A stretch of 64,000 nucleotides of DNA from Microbacterium sp. 4R-513 (GCF_011046485.1 NZ_CP049256.1:1736001-1800000); one strand, 5' to 3'. Counted from the stretch's first letter, positions 45,106-54,995 are shown. The notes: generated by a model not told the origin, from the letters alone. Numbers and translations: made by a program.

Positions 45106-46227
45106 ATGACACCCGCCGTCGGTACGTACTGGTACGACAATTGGCACGTAGACCCGCGGTAAGAGACGTGGATGGCGGAGGGATACTCCGAGTGGCGGGT
45201 GGTGAGGCAGGCCACCAAGCGATTCGAGGACCACCAGCAGCCCGTCGCTCCGCTGTGGGGATTCACCAACGACTGCGACGTGCATGCCGCCCACCGATCC
45301 GCGCGGTTGGCTGCTGCAGCCGGTGTCAGCGCTTTCATCGTGGACTGGTATCGGGGCGAACGAGCACCCTTCCAGGACCGTCAGCTCGATGAGGTGATTG
45401 CCCGCCCCGGCTTTCCGTTGCCCTTCTCCCTCATGTGGGGCAATCACCACTTGGTCGACGTCTGTCCCGCACCAGCCAACGAAATCCCCCCGCCCTCTGG
45501 CCTCCGCGACGGTAGACCCATACGACTTCAACCTCCTCACCGAACGCGTCCTGAGCCGATACATGTCTCTGAACCATTACTGGCGCGATGAGGGTGGGGC
45601 ATACTCCTCGATCCTCGAGCCAGCCCACCTCATGGATCATCTCGGCGCGCCTGGCGCCCTCCGCAACGCGCCCTCGTCCTTCCGAGAGCGGGCGCGCGAG
45701 GTCGGCGTGGGGGACCTGCACATCGCTGGCATCTGCCCGCCGGACGGCGAGGCCGTGCCTCCCGGCGCCTCGGACGCGGGTTTCGACAGCTTCACCGACT
45801 ACACCTGGGACCGCCCACACGTGGTTCCGACGATGGCCTACAGCCGATGGTTCTCCGAGGCCCGCTCCCGGTGCAGTAAAGATGCAGCGTCCCTGCCGCT
45901 TCCATTTGCGCCCACAGTGGCAGCCGGATGGGACTCCACACCCCGCACGGAGAGAGGCGAGCCGATCCGCTGCGACAAATGGCACCACTTTCCCGTCGTG
46001 GTGGACAACTCACCGCAACTGTTCGGGAAGCGATCATGACTGCGATCACCTAGGCGGCGACGCGCGAAGTGCCCCATATCACCGCCAACGCTTGGAACGA
46101 GTCGACCGAGAGAAGCTTTGTCGAACCGGATCATATCCACGGGTTCGCACGGGTGCAGGCGCTCACCGAGGCCCTGGGACGCGATCGCCTCGACGAGGAA
46201 GCCTTCGCAGCGCCGCCCAACTCGTGA
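45106..46227 (+). pseudogene. Decayed second GH99-like/WbsX gene
   Basis: Paralogue of the previous gene broken several times. ATG 45106 gives MTPAVGTYWYDNWHVDPR then TAA at 45160. The same frame continues ETWMAEGYSEWRVVRQATKRFEDHQQPVAPLWG to about 45490. A frame change leads to SATVDPYDFNLLTERVLSRYM through TVAAGWDSTPRT to a stop at 46039. A third frame carries ITANAWNESTERSFVEPDHIHG to 46227. The family motifs are in the right order, so the homology is firm. Multiple lesions argue for a true pseudogene rather than sequencing error. Gap 44981-45105 shows nothing else. Confidence 0.85.
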
Positions 46228-46277
46228 CTCGCTCATCGGCTGAGGAGGAAGTGACTACCCTCTCCGCCGATCGCTCG

Positions 46278-47306
46278 TCATGTCCTCGTAGTGCTGGCTC
46301 TGACGACGACCTTCGGTGAGTACACCAGCTGCCTGGGTGCGCCACGCCGACCCTCGATGGCATCCATCAGCAGGCCCGTGGCGGTCACCCCGAAGTCGAC
46401 GCTCGCCTGGCTCACCGAAGTGATGGGGACTGCCGCGCCCGCGGTATAAGGCGTGTCGTCGTAGCCCACGATCGCGAGATCGGCGGGCACACGCGTGCCT
46501 CGGACCGTGGACGCCTGCAGAGCCCCCAGAGCAAGCAGGTGGTTCGCGCCGAATACCGCCGACGGGGCATTGGGCGAGTTCAGGAGTTCGAGTGTGGCGG
46601 CGTAGCCGGCCTGGATGCTGTCCTCCGCTACTCGCTGCACCTGCAGGACGGCACTATGTCCGAATTCCGAGATCGCCGCGTGCGCGCCCGATGAGCGCGC
46701 CTTGTACGCCTCGAGGGTGTCGGGCCTACTGATCAGGGCAATTCTTCGGTGTCCTTGCTCCAGAAGGTGCTGGACAGCCATCCGACCCCCGGCGTAATTG
46801 TCGCCCGTCACCGAGTCCAACTCCGGACTGTCGAACAGGTGGCCGATGACCACTACCGGCGTGCCTCGCTGCTCGATCTCGTTGAGCTGCGCCTGCCGCT
46901 CAGCGCTCAGGCGCGTACTGACGAAGACGATCCCGTCAACCCTGCTTTGCTCGAGCGTCGCAAGATAGGCGCTCTCCCGATCGTCGCGACCGTTCGCGTT
47001 GCACGTCAGCACGGTGTATCCGGCACTGTTGGCCGCCTCTTCGACTCCCGCTGCAACGTCTACGAAGAACGGATCTCCGGCGTCCGGGAGCACTACCCCG
47101 AGAGTGGAGCTGCGACCAGACTTGAGCTGTCGGGCGGACTCATTCCGAACGTAGCCGATGCGTGCTATCGCTGACATCACGCGCTCACGCAGATCTGGGT
47201 CGACGGTTGGCAAGCCGTTCAAGACATTGGAAACTGTGCCGGTCGATACGCCCGCCGCACGGGCAACGTCACGCATCGTAAGACTGCGTATGCCGCTGCC
47301 TGACAT
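46278..47306 (-). CDS. LacI-family transcriptional regulator
   Basis: 342 residues: helix-turn-helix LTMRDVARAAGVSTGTVSNVLNGLPTVDPDLRERV (about 9-43), then a sugar-binding domain (LGVVLPDAGDPFFVDVAAGVEEAAN). The ATG at 47306 is chosen because the domain starts there; GGAAGG lies upstream, rather close. It is divergent from the isomerase gene, whose promoter holds TGAAACGTTCCA. It is one of two LacI candidates for the module 3 regulon. Confidence 0.92.
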   Translation of the reverse strand: MSGSGIRSLTMRDVARAAGVSTGTVSNVLNGLPTVDPDLRERVMSAIARIGYVRNESARQLKSGRSSTLGVVLPDAGDPFFVDVAAGVEEAANSAGYTVLTCNANGRDDRESAYLATLEQSRVDGIVFVSTRLSAERQAQLNEIEQRGTPVVVIGHLFDSPELDSVTGDNYAGGRMAVQHLLEQGHRRIALISRPDTLEAYKARSSGAHAAISEFGHSAVLQVQRVAEDSIQAGYAATLELLNSPNAPSAVFGANHLLALGALQASTVRGTRVPADLAIVGYDDTPYTAGAAVPITSVSQASVDFGVTATGLLMDAIEGRRGAPRQLVYSPKVVVRASTTRT

Positions 47307-47453
47307 CGCCTTCCAATCGTCCGGCCGTTCGAGGTGTCGCCGCGCATAGCCCCGCATGACGACCCGGCTCTCATCCGGGCGCCGAGTCAGCAAGCGGAAT
47401 CAGCAGTGCTGGGCCTGGCTCCATGTAACCACGTTGACAACCACATGCTATCG

Positions 47454-47465
47454 TGAAACGTTCCA
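47454..47465. promoter_or_regulatory. LacI-type operator TGAAACGTTCCA (site 3)
   Basis: Third exact copy, 32 bases before the isomerase ATG and downstream of a TTGACA hexamer (47434-47439). Confidence 0.8.
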
Positions 47466-47496
47466 TGACTATCCTTCCCTACGTCGCAGAGGACTG

Positions 47497-48933
47497 ATGA
47501 CACCCACTCTTCGAGATGACCTGCTGCGCACGCGACCCCGACGCAAGCCCAAGATTGGGCTGGTCGCAGGCGGCCTCGGAACCTACTGGCCCCAATTCCC
47601 GAGTCTCTTGCCGCAATTGAGGGAATCGGCTCGGTACGTTTCCGAGCGCTTCGCGGCCATGAATGCAGATGTCGAGGACGCCGGCTTCATCTCGGATGCC
47701 ATCGACGGTGCCGTCGCAGCAGAGAAGCTGCGCCGCGCTGATTGCGACCTGATCGTCCTCTTCCTCACGACCTATCTCACAAGCTCGATGGTCCTTCCAA
47801 TCGCAAAGCGTTCCGGGGCGCCCGTTCTGGTGATCGATCTCCAACCGAGCGAAAAGATGGATCACGCGGCCTTCGATACCGGGGCGTGGCTGGCCTACTG
47901 CGGGCAATGCCCGGTCCCAGAGCTCGGGAACGTATTTCGGCGCGCGGGCATTGAGTTCCGCTCGGTCTCGGGTTGGTTACGACAGGAGTCGGCTTGGCGG
48001 CGGATAGAGGAATGGATCGACGCGGCGCACATCCGCGCCGCTCTGCGGCATGCGCGCCACGGCTTGATGGGACACCTCTATCCAGGCATGTTGGACGTGT
48101 CCACCGATCTCACTCTGCTGCCTGCTCACTTCGGATCACACATTGAGGTACTTGAGTTCGACGATCTTCGGGTTCGTGTCGATGCCGTCAGCGATGCAGA
48201 CGCTCGGGAGAGGATGCGGTTCGCACGGGAGATCTTCACGATCGACCAATCGGTGAACGAGGAAGATTTCGCTTGGGGCGCGAAAGTATCCGTTGGTTTG
48301 GATCGGCTGGTCGAGGATTTCCAGCTGGACTCGCTGGCCTACTATCACAGGGGCTTGGGGGGTGAGCTGCATGAGCGGCTCGGGGCAGGTATGATCCTCG
48401 GCGCTTCGCTCTTGACCGCGCGGGGCATCCCGACCACCGGGGAGTACGAATTGCGTACAACCTTGGCTCAGCTCACCACCCAGGTCGTCGGGGCTGGCGG
48501 CTCCTTTTGCGAGATCCAGGCGCTCAACTTCGCCGACGGAGTCGTGGAGATGGGGCACGACGGGCCCGCTCACCTTGCGGTGTCATCGAAGTCTCCCCTG
48601 TTGCGCGGGTTGGGCGTCTATCACGGCAAACGTGGGTGGGGAGTATCGGTGGAGTTCGACGTTCGCCACGGACCGGTCACGCTTCTCGGCCTCGGCCAAG
48701 ATCGCGACGGCCGGTTATCCTTCGTGGCTTCTGAGGGCGAGGTGGTGCCGGGACCGTTGCTCGAGATCGGCAACACCACCAGCCGCGTGAGCTTCCGGCG
48801 CGACCCCGGCGAATGGGTCGACGAGTGGTCCGGTACGGGCGTCGGTCATCACTGGAGCCTCTCCCTTGGATATCGCGCGTCCACCTATCGGGCGGCGGCA
48901 TCTCTCCTGGGCATCGACTTTCGGTCAGTATGA
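47497..48933 (+). CDS. L-fucose/L-arabinose isomerase-family protein
   Basis: 478 residues. The N-terminal half is like arabinose/fucose isomerases (KIGLVAGGLGTYWPQFPSLLPQL, LIVLFLTTYLTSS), with the middle metal-domain segment GLGGELHERLGAGMILGASLLTARGIPTTGEYELRTTLAQL and a C-terminal barrel. The family converts aldoses to ketoses using Mn2+. It is probably the intracellular step after the hydrolases of module 3, but the sugar is unknown. The ATG at 47497 has GAGGAC upstream; the longer frame has no support. A TGAAACGTTCCA operator lies in its promoter. Confidence 0.85.
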   Translation: MTPTLRDDLLRTRPRRKPKIGLVAGGLGTYWPQFPSLLPQLRESARYVSERFAAMNADVEDAGFISDAIDGAVAAEKLRRADCDLIVLFLTTYLTSSMVLPIAKRSGAPVLVIDLQPSEKMDHAAFDTGAWLAYCGQCPVPELGNVFRRAGIEFRSVSGWLRQESAWRRIEEWIDAAHIRAALRHARHGLMGHLYPGMLDVSTDLTLLPAHFGSHIEVLEFDDLRVRVDAVSDADARERMRFAREIFTIDQSVNEEDFAWGAKVSVGLDRLVEDFQLDSLAYYHRGLGGELHERLGAGMILGASLLTARGIPTTGEYELRTTLAQLTTQVVGAGGSFCEIQALNFADGVVEMGHDGPAHLAVSSKSPLLRGLGVYHGKRGWGVSVEFDVRHGPVTLLGLGQDRDGRLSFVASEGEVVPGPLLEIGNTTSRVSFRRDPGEWVDEWSGTGVGHHWSLSLGYRASTYRAAASLLGIDFRSV

Positions 48934-49012
48934 CCGGCGGGTCAACGAAGTTCGGTCCGTCCCGAGCTCATCGCCTATTCAGGCGGACGGCTCGAGAGGA
49001 GTGAGGACGCTC

Positions 49013-50164
49013 ATGAGACCTGAGACCCCCGGTTCAACGAAGCGGCCCAGCATCTACGATGTCGCGAAACTCGCTGGCGTCTCGCACATGACAGTGTCGC
49101 GGGTGCTCAACAAGTCCGCGAATATCAAACCCGCGACCCGCGAGCGTGTGCAGGCGGCGATAGACGAGATCCACTACCGCCCCAGCTCGGCTGCTCGCAC
49201 CTTGGCCACGCAGCGCACTCTCCGCATCGGGGCGATGGTCAATGCACCGACCGAGTTCGGCCCGAAGAGCACACTTCTCGCGCTGGAGCAGGCGGCCCGA
49301 TCCTCACGATTGTCAGTGGTGGCATTTTCGCACCGGGGGAGTGATGACGAGTTCGCCGAAGGCATCATGCAGCTGGAAGATCAGGGCGTCGATGCACTGT
49401 GCGTGATCGGACCGCCGCTGAAGACTCCGGCAATTCTCACGGAGATGGCGAACCGGATGCCGGTGGTCCTCGTCGGCGGCGAGCCGGTTGACGGTCTCCT
49501 GCACGTGGATATCGACCAGGCGCGAGGAGCGCGCGCCGTGGTCGACTATCTCGTCGGACTGGGCCACCGCTCGGTGCTGCACATCGCCGGCCCTTCGAGC
49601 AGCACCGTTGGGGTGGCGCGGCGGAGGGCGGCTGTCGCCGCGGCCGCCCGAGCGGGCGTACGTGTCGGCGTTGTGGTCGGCGACTGGTCATCCGAGAGCG
49701 GGTTCCAGGTGGGAGCGGACCGGCAGATCATGGGAGATGCGACGGCCGTGTTCGCGGGGAACGATCAGATGGCGCTCGGAGTGATCCATGGCCTGTCGAC
49801 CCGCCGCTTGCACGTTCCCGACGACATCAGCGTGGTCGGGTTCGACGACATGCCGGGTGCGGCGCACCTCATGCCGCCGCTCACCACGGTTCGTCAGGAC
49901 TTCGACGAGCTCGGCGAAGCGGTCATGTCGGCGATCATTCTGGCCCTCCGTCACGAACCGGTCAGCTCGACCACGATCCCGCCGAATCTCGTGATCCGGA
50001 ACTCCGCAGCGCCCGTCGCCGCCGAGGCATCCCGATTCATTGACCGAGCCGGGCTCGAGACGACCCACGGCAGTTCCTCCGCCTCATCCGGCAGCGAACG
50101 CGCTGGCGACCCAGGGGGACCGAGGGTTCAAATCCCTCCGTCTGCGCAGAAAAATCCCCGGTAA
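49013..50164 (+). CDS. LacI-family regulator with C-terminus read through a tRNA fragment
   Basis: 383 residues: helix-turn-helix SIYDVAKLAGVSHMTVSRVLNKSANI (about 13-38), then a full ligand-binding domain ending near LVIRNSAAPVAAEA. The last 50 residues are atypical, and from GDPGGPRVQIPPSAQKNPR they are encoded by attachment repeat R4 (the tRNA T arm and 3' end read as protein). So the original 3' end was replaced when the neighbouring module joined. The ATG at 49013 is 6 bases after GAGGA; a GTG at 49001 is possible. Probably functional, since the domain is complete. Confidence 0.88.
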   Translation: MRPETPGSTKRPSIYDVAKLAGVSHMTVSRVLNKSANIKPATRERVQAAIDEIHYRPSSAARTLATQRTLRIGAMVNAPTEFGPKSTLLALEQAARSSRLSVVAFSHRGSDDEFAEGIMQLEDQGVDALCVIGPPLKTPAILTEMANRMPVVLVGGEPVDGLLHVDIDQARGARAVVDYLVGLGHRSVLHIAGPSSSTVGVARRRAAVAAAARAGVRVGVVVGDWSSESGFQVGADRQIMGDATAVFAGNDQMALGVIHGLSTRRLHVPDDISVVGFDDMPGAAHLMPPLTTVRQDFDELGEAVMSAIILALRHEPVSSTTIPPNLVIRNSAAPVAAEASRFIDRAGLETTHGSSSASSGSERAGDPGGPRVQIPPSAQKNPR

Positions 50165-50178
50165 GCCGGGGTGTTCCT
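50111..50178 (+). repeat. Attachment repeat R4: truncated tRNA-Ser 3' fragment plus terminator
   Basis: Only the end of the variable arm, T arm and acceptor 3' strand remain (GGGGGACCGAGGGTTC...CCCTCCGTCTGCGC), with one C-to-G change in the acceptor, followed by ATCCCCGG / CCGGGGTG. It is the most diverged copy, which suggests the oldest boundary. It lies inside the end of the LacI gene. Confidence 0.85.
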
Positions 50179-50340
50179 ATTAGATGAATTCCGACTTATG
50201 CCTCCACCTAGGGCATTTTCGGTGTCCAAGGGTCCCCCAAGGGGACCCTTGGGGGAGCCCTGCGGTGCACTACCCGAACTGCATGGCGCGTTGGAGCAGC
50301 AGGAGCCGCGTGATTCCGCGGTTGTGCAGGTCGCGGGCCG
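50179..50340 (+). repeat. Right-arm repeat of module 4
   Basis: Homologous to 54791-54955: CATTTTCGGTGTCCAAGGG.. / CACTTTGGGCGCCCAGGGG.., a GGGTCCCC inverted repeat (AAGGGTCC...GGACCCTT at 50228-50250), CCTGCGGTGC, then AGGAGCCGCGTGATTCCGCGGT (50302-50322). No gene is seen in 50165-50447. Confidence 0.8.
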
Positions 50341-50447
50341 CCGCAGTGCGACACCCTTCCACAGGTGGTGTACGTAAGGGGCCCAGTCGGCAACGCCGTC
50401 AAATGCTAACGCTGGGCTGAGGTGTTCCCTCGGAGGGCAGCTGTCTT

Positions 50448-51437
<990 letters not shown>

Positions 51438-52340
51438 TCAGTCCTTTCCGGCCGTGGCGTCGGCGTTGTGCGTCGTCGGGTCGGAGCCTGCAGCATCCTG
51501 TGTCGCCTGCCAGCTGGCGAGCAGGCGGAAGCGCTCTTCGCTCTCGGATCCGTACTGCGGCACGTAGATGAGGAACGTGAGCCCGGGATGCTGTACGAAC
51601 TGCAGGTCTTCGTAACGCAGCTCGAGCGCGCCGACGATGGGGTGGGTGAAGTGTTTGACCCCGGCGCCATGCTGGCGCACGTTGTGCGCGCCCCAGCGCA
51701 CGCGGAATTCGTCGCTGCGGGTGGAGAGTTCGCCGACGAGGTCTTGGAGGCCCCGGTCGTAGGGGTCGCGGCCGGCCTCGGTGCGGAGGATCGCGACGGT
51801 GATGTCGGCGGCCTTGCCCCAATGCGGGTGGAAGTCGTGCGAGCGGGGGTCGAGGAAGGTATAGCGGGCGAGGTTGCCGCCGGCCGGGGATTCGAGAACT
51901 TCGGCGTACACGGCGCGCCCGAGCACGTTGGCGGCGAGGATGTCCATTCGGCCGTTGCGCACCACTGCCGCGCCTCCCGTTATCGCGTCGAGCATCAGCT
52001 GCATGTCGGACCGGATGGATGTTGTCAGGCCGCGCGTGCGCCGCGATCGCGCGGGCACAGATCCCGCGGCGCGGGCCAAGTCGGCGAGGTGCTCGCGCTC
52101 GGCGTCATCGAGCTGCAGGGCCTGCGCGATCGCGTGTAGCACGGACTCGGAGGCGCCCGCGATCTGACCGCGTTCGAGCTTGGCGTAGTACTCGATACTG
52201 ACACCGGCGAGCATCGCGACCTCGCTTCGCCGCAGACCCGGCACGCGACGGTTGCTGCCACCCGGGATTCCCGCCTTGTCGGGGGTGAGCTTCGCACGAC
52301 GCGAGGTGAGGAACTCACGCACCTCTGCCTTGTTGTCCAT
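51438..52340 (-). CDS. XRE-type regulator with MmyB-like ligand domain
   Basis: 300 residues, paralogue of 34621-35511: same MDNKAEVREFL start, helix-turn-helix RRSEVAMLAGVSIEYYAKLERGQIAGASESVLHA, and MmyB-like domain (GKAADITVAILRTEAGRDPYDRGLQDLVGELSTRSDEFR). It is divergent from the CMD-cupin-AKR operon and operonic with the aldo/keto reductase at 50448. Probably a local redox/xenobiotic switch; effector unknown. Confidence 0.93.
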   Translation of the reverse strand: MDNKAEVREFLTSRRAKLTPDKAGIPGGSNRRVPGLRRSEVAMLAGVSIEYYAKLERGQIAGASESVLHAIAQALQLDDAEREHLADLARAAGSVPARSRRTRGLTTSIRSDMQLMLDAITGGAAVVRNGRMDILAANVLGRAVYAEVLESPAGGNLARYTFLDPRSHDFHPHWGKAADITVAILRTEAGRDPYDRGLQDLVGELSTRSDEFRVRWGAHNVRQHGAGVKHFTHPIVGALELRYEDLQFVQHPGLTFLIYVPQYGSESEERFRLLASWQATQDAAGSDPTTHNADATAGKD

Positions 52341-52457
52341 GCCGTCACGCTACGCGCGGTACCGGGCCAGGGGGGTGCTCTACGAGTACACGTTCCGCAA
52401 GGGACTCCCTCGATCATGCGGGCAGGGGTTGGGTGGAGTCTGGCGAAGGAGGACACC

Positions 52458-52793
52458 ATGGCGGATGAGCAGAGCGGATGGACCGGCGGGCAGCGTGCGT
52501 TCGGAGAGTTCGCACCGGGATTGGTGCATTACACCGACGATGTGCTGTTCGACGAGGTGTGGGAGCGGGATGACCTGTCCAAGCGCGACCGAGGCCTCGT
52601 CACGGTCGCCGCGCTGACAGCGCTGGGCAAGACGGATCAACTGCGATTCCACCTCGACTTCGCCCGTCAGAACGGGGTCACCGACCAGGAGCTGAAGGAA
52701 GCCATCCTGCACCTCGCGTTCTACACCGGCTGGCCCAACGGCATGGCTGCGATGACCGTCTTGAAGGACATCACGACCAATGAGAACAACTGA
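52458..52793 (+). CDS. Carboxymuconolactone decarboxylase (CMD)-family protein
   Basis: Small alpha-helical protein of 111 residues: FGEFAPGLVHYTDDVLFDEVWERDDLSKRDRGLVTVAALTALGKTDQL, then AILHLAFYTGWPNGMAAM. There is no Cys pair, so it is not the AhpD-type peroxidase and resembles gamma-CMD proteins. The ATG has a strong GAAGGAGGA site. It is first of a coupled set CMD-cupin-AKR-DUF2255. Function outside protocatechuate breakdown is usually unknown. Confidence 0.9.
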   Translation: MADEQSGWTGGQRAFGEFAPGLVHYTDDVLFDEVWERDDLSKRDRGLVTVAALTALGKTDQLRFHLDFARQNGVTDQELKEAILHLAFYTGWPNGMAAMTVLKDITTNENN

Positions 52794-53217
52794 GATGAGC
52801 TTCGACAGCCTGTTCCCGCGGGGGGAGAAGAACGATGCGTTCGGGCAGTACTTCATCGGGCAGAGCTATCTCCAGCCGCTGGCGAGCCTCGGGATGAGCG
52901 TCTCCAACGTGACGTTCGAGCCCGGATGCCGCAACAACTGGCACCGTCACAATGCGACCTCCGGCGGTGGCCAGATCCTGCTCGCGACCGTCGGGAGCGG
53001 CTGGTTCCAGGCGGAGGGGGAGGAGCCGCTCAGCCTCGAACCCGGGACTGTGGTCGAGATCCCCGCCGGGCAGAAGCATTGGCATGGTGCGAAAGCCGAC
53101 TCGTGGTTCAGCCATGTCGCCATCGCAGTCCCTGGCGAGGACACCGCCAACGAGTGGCTTGAACCCGTCACCGACGAGTACTACGAGACCCTGAACGAGA
53201 AGCGGAGCAACGCGTGA
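52780..53217 (+). CDS. Cupin-domain protein
   Basis: 145 residues, one cupin: motif 1 NNWHRHNATSGGGQILLATVGSGWF, motif 2 PGTVVEIPAGQKHWHGA, then SWFSHVAI. The histidines for metal binding are kept. The start at 52780 overlaps the CMD gene by 14 bases; an ATG at 52795 (MSFDSLFPRG) is an alternative just after the CMD stop. The stop overlaps the AKR start (GTGA). CMD-cupin pairs are common; the enzyme activity is unknown. Confidence 0.9.
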   Translation: MRTTEMSFDSLFPRGEKNDAFGQYFIGQSYLQPLASLGMSVSNVTFEPGCRNNWHRHNATSGGGQILLATVGSGWFQAEGEEPLSLEPGTVVEIPAGQKHWHGAKADSWFSHVAIAVPGEDTANEWLEPVTDEYYETLNEKRSNA

Positions 53218-54071
53218 GCATCCTCACCGAGAGATACAACCTGGCGAACGGTGTCGAAATCCCGAGACTCGGGCTGGGCACCTGGTTCATCGACGACGAC
53301 AAGGCGGCGGATGCGGTGCGCAGTGCCGTCGAGATCGGCTACCGGCACATCGACACCGCGCAGGCGTACGGTAACGAGCGCGGGGTCGGCCAGGGCATCC
53401 GCACCGCCGGCGTGCCCCGATCCGACCTGTTCGTGTCGACCAAGCTCGCCGCGGAGATCAAGGACTACGACACGGCCGCCGCTTCGATCGACGAGTCGCT
53501 CGACCGGCTGGGTCTGGAGTATGTGGACCTCATGCTGATCCACAGCCCGCAGCCCTGGGCGGACTTCCGCGGCGGAGACTACGCCGACGGCAACCGCGCG
53601 GCATGGCGTGCTCTTGAAGAAGCGCACACTGCCGAGAAGCTCCGCGCGATCGGCGTCTCGAACTTCCTCGAGGCGGACCTCGAGAACATCATCGACAGCG
53701 GCACCGTCGTGCCGCACGTGAACCAATTGCTCGTGCACGTCGGCAACACCCCCACCGACCTGCTGAAGTCCTGCGACGACCGCGGCATCCGTGTGCAGGC
53801 GTACTCGCCAATCGCACACGGGCAGATGCTGAAGAACAGTTTCGTTGCCGAAATGGCGAAGACCTACGGTGTGACCGTGCCGCAGCTCTGCATCCGATAC
53901 ACCCTCCAACTGGGCACCGTCTCACTACCGAAGACCGCGAACCCCGACCACATGCGGGCAAACGCCGACGTCGACTTCGAGATCTCCGACGTCGACATGG
54001 CCGATCTGCGGAACATGGAGGCGCGGGACTACGGCGACGACAGCCGGTTCCCCGTCTACAGCGGGAAGTGA
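53214..54071 (+). CDS. Aldo/keto reductase (2,5-diketo-D-gluconate reductase type)
   Basis: 285 residues of the AKR5-like group: GLGTWFIDDDKAADAVRSAVEIGYRHIDTAQAYGNERGVGQ (catalytic Asp and Tyr), Lys in FVSTKL, His in MLIHSPQP. Cofactor loop SLPKTANPDHMRAN. The GTG overlaps the cupin stop and its stop overlaps the DUF2255 gene, so it is translationally coupled. It differs from the other AKRs in modules 2 and 4. Confidence 0.94.
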   Translation: MSILTERYNLANGVEIPRLGLGTWFIDDDKAADAVRSAVEIGYRHIDTAQAYGNERGVGQGIRTAGVPRSDLFVSTKLAAEIKDYDTAAASIDESLDRLGLEYVDLMLIHSPQPWADFRGGDYADGNRAAWRALEEAHTAEKLRAIGVSNFLEADLENIIDSGTVVPHVNQLLVHVGNTPTDLLKSCDDRGIRVQAYSPIAHGQMLKNSFVAEMAKTYGVTVPQLCIRYTLQLGTVSLPKTANPDHMRANADVDFEISDVDMADLRNMEARDYGDDSRFPVYSGK

Positions 54072-54430
54072 GAGCGGAAGGACGACCCGCGAGCGAGGGC
54101 ATGATGGCCGGCTGGGATGCCGTTCAGGACGGCACCACCTATGGCACGCCGACGGGGATCTGGTCTGTCGTCGTCGACGGGGAGCTGTACGTGCGCGCCT
54201 GGCATGGCACCGGCTCCCGCTGGTATCAGGCAGCAGTGACCCAGCACCGCGGACGAATTCGAGTTGCCGGACACGTGCGCAAGGTGCGGTTCGAACAAGC
54301 CGACGCATCCGTCGGCGATGCGGTCGATGACGCCTACCGGACCAAATATGCGGGGAGTCTCTACCTGCCCCCGATAATCGGCTCTGGTCCTCAGGCTGCG
54401 ACCGTGCCCACCAGCCCTTCGCGCGGATGA
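54068..54430 (+). CDS. DUF2255-family protein
   Basis: 120 residues. The core GIWSVVVDGELYVRAWHGTGSRWYQAAVTQHRGRIRVAGHVRKVRF followed by VDDAYRTKY matches DUF2255, often found beside aldo/keto reductases and SDRs in actinobacteria. The GTG at 54068 overlaps the AKR stop (GTGA). It is probably a small ligand- or nucleotide-binding protein; no function is established. It is the last gene of module 4. Confidence 0.8.
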   Translation: MRAEGRPASEGMMAGWDAVQDGTTYGTPTGIWSVVVDGELYVRAWHGTGSRWYQAAVTQHRGRIRVAGHVRKVRFEQADASVGDAVDDAYRTKYAGSLYLPPIIGSGPQAATVPTSPSRG

Positions 54431-54522
54431 CGTCGCCGATATTGTTTGTGGGCCGGTTCCCGCGTCCACCTAGTCGAGCGACATCCACGTCCGTGGCGGC
54501 TGGCGCGGACGGCCCGAGACCA

Positions 54523-54701
54523 GGGGTCCCCCAGGGGTCCCCGAGCATCCCGAGCACGCCGAGTCCCGGTGACTGTGAAGTGTGCGGAGTGTGTGGAGTG
54601 CGGCCGGCCTCAGGACGGGAATCACCCGGTGAAGCACCAAATCCGCGTGATTCGGCGGCAGAACGCTAGCGCGCCACCGAGGCCGCGGATGGCTGAATCT
54701 A
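54523..54701 (+). repeat. Left-arm repeat before attachment site R5
   Basis: 179 bases homologous to 32095-32272: GGGGTCCCCCAGGGGTCCCC then GAGCATCCCGAG at the left, GTGGAGTGCGGCCGGCC in the middle, CCGCGTGATTCGGCGGCA at 54643-54660, and GGCTGAATCTA at the tRNA fragment. Same length and distance to the core as at R2. Confidence 0.88.
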
Positions 54702-54790
54702 CCCTGCTAAGGTGGAATCCCCTTACGGGGACCGAGGGTTCAAATCCCTCCGTCTCCGCATGAAAACCCCAGGTTATCCAGGTTTTTTCG
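54702..54790 (+). repeat. Attachment repeat R5: tRNA-Ser 3' fragment plus terminator
   Basis: 58 bases of the tRNA from anticodon loop to 3' end with one G-to-A change next to the anticodon stem (GGTGGAATCCCC), keeping the TTACGGGG variable loop of the intact tRNA. The hairpin GAAAACCCCAGG / CCAGGTTTTTTC follows. No tRNA 5' half precedes it. Confidence 0.92.
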
Positions 54791-54995
54791 CTTTGTGTGC
54801 CGTCGGTCGCATGCCCCTCATCGAAGGCACTTTGGGCGCCCAGGGGTCCCCCAGGGGGACTCTTCGGGGACCCCTGCGGTGCGCCGCCCTCACTACGCTG
54901 ACACCTCGGAGCGTCAGGAGCCGCGTGATTCCGCGGTAGTTCCCGTCGGAGGCGGCTGCAAGCGCAACACCCCTCCAGAGGTGGAGCACCCTCGC
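54791..54995 (+). repeat. Right-arm repeat of module 5
   Basis: Homologous to the arm at 50179. It contains a strong inverted repeat CAGGGGTCCCC / GGGGACCCCTG (54841-54876), CCTGCGGTGC, AGGAGCCGCGTGATTCCGCGGT (54917-54937) and CTCCAGAGGTGGAGCACC (54974-54991). Between 54431 and 55141 only repeats are seen, no intact gene. Confidence 0.8.

Noticed and set aside
50228-50250. GGGTCCCC inverted repeats as ordinary terminators only
   Set aside because: They recur in several arms beside the tRNA fragments and lie with conserved neighbours, so a simple terminator role does not explain them, although it is not excluded for single copies.
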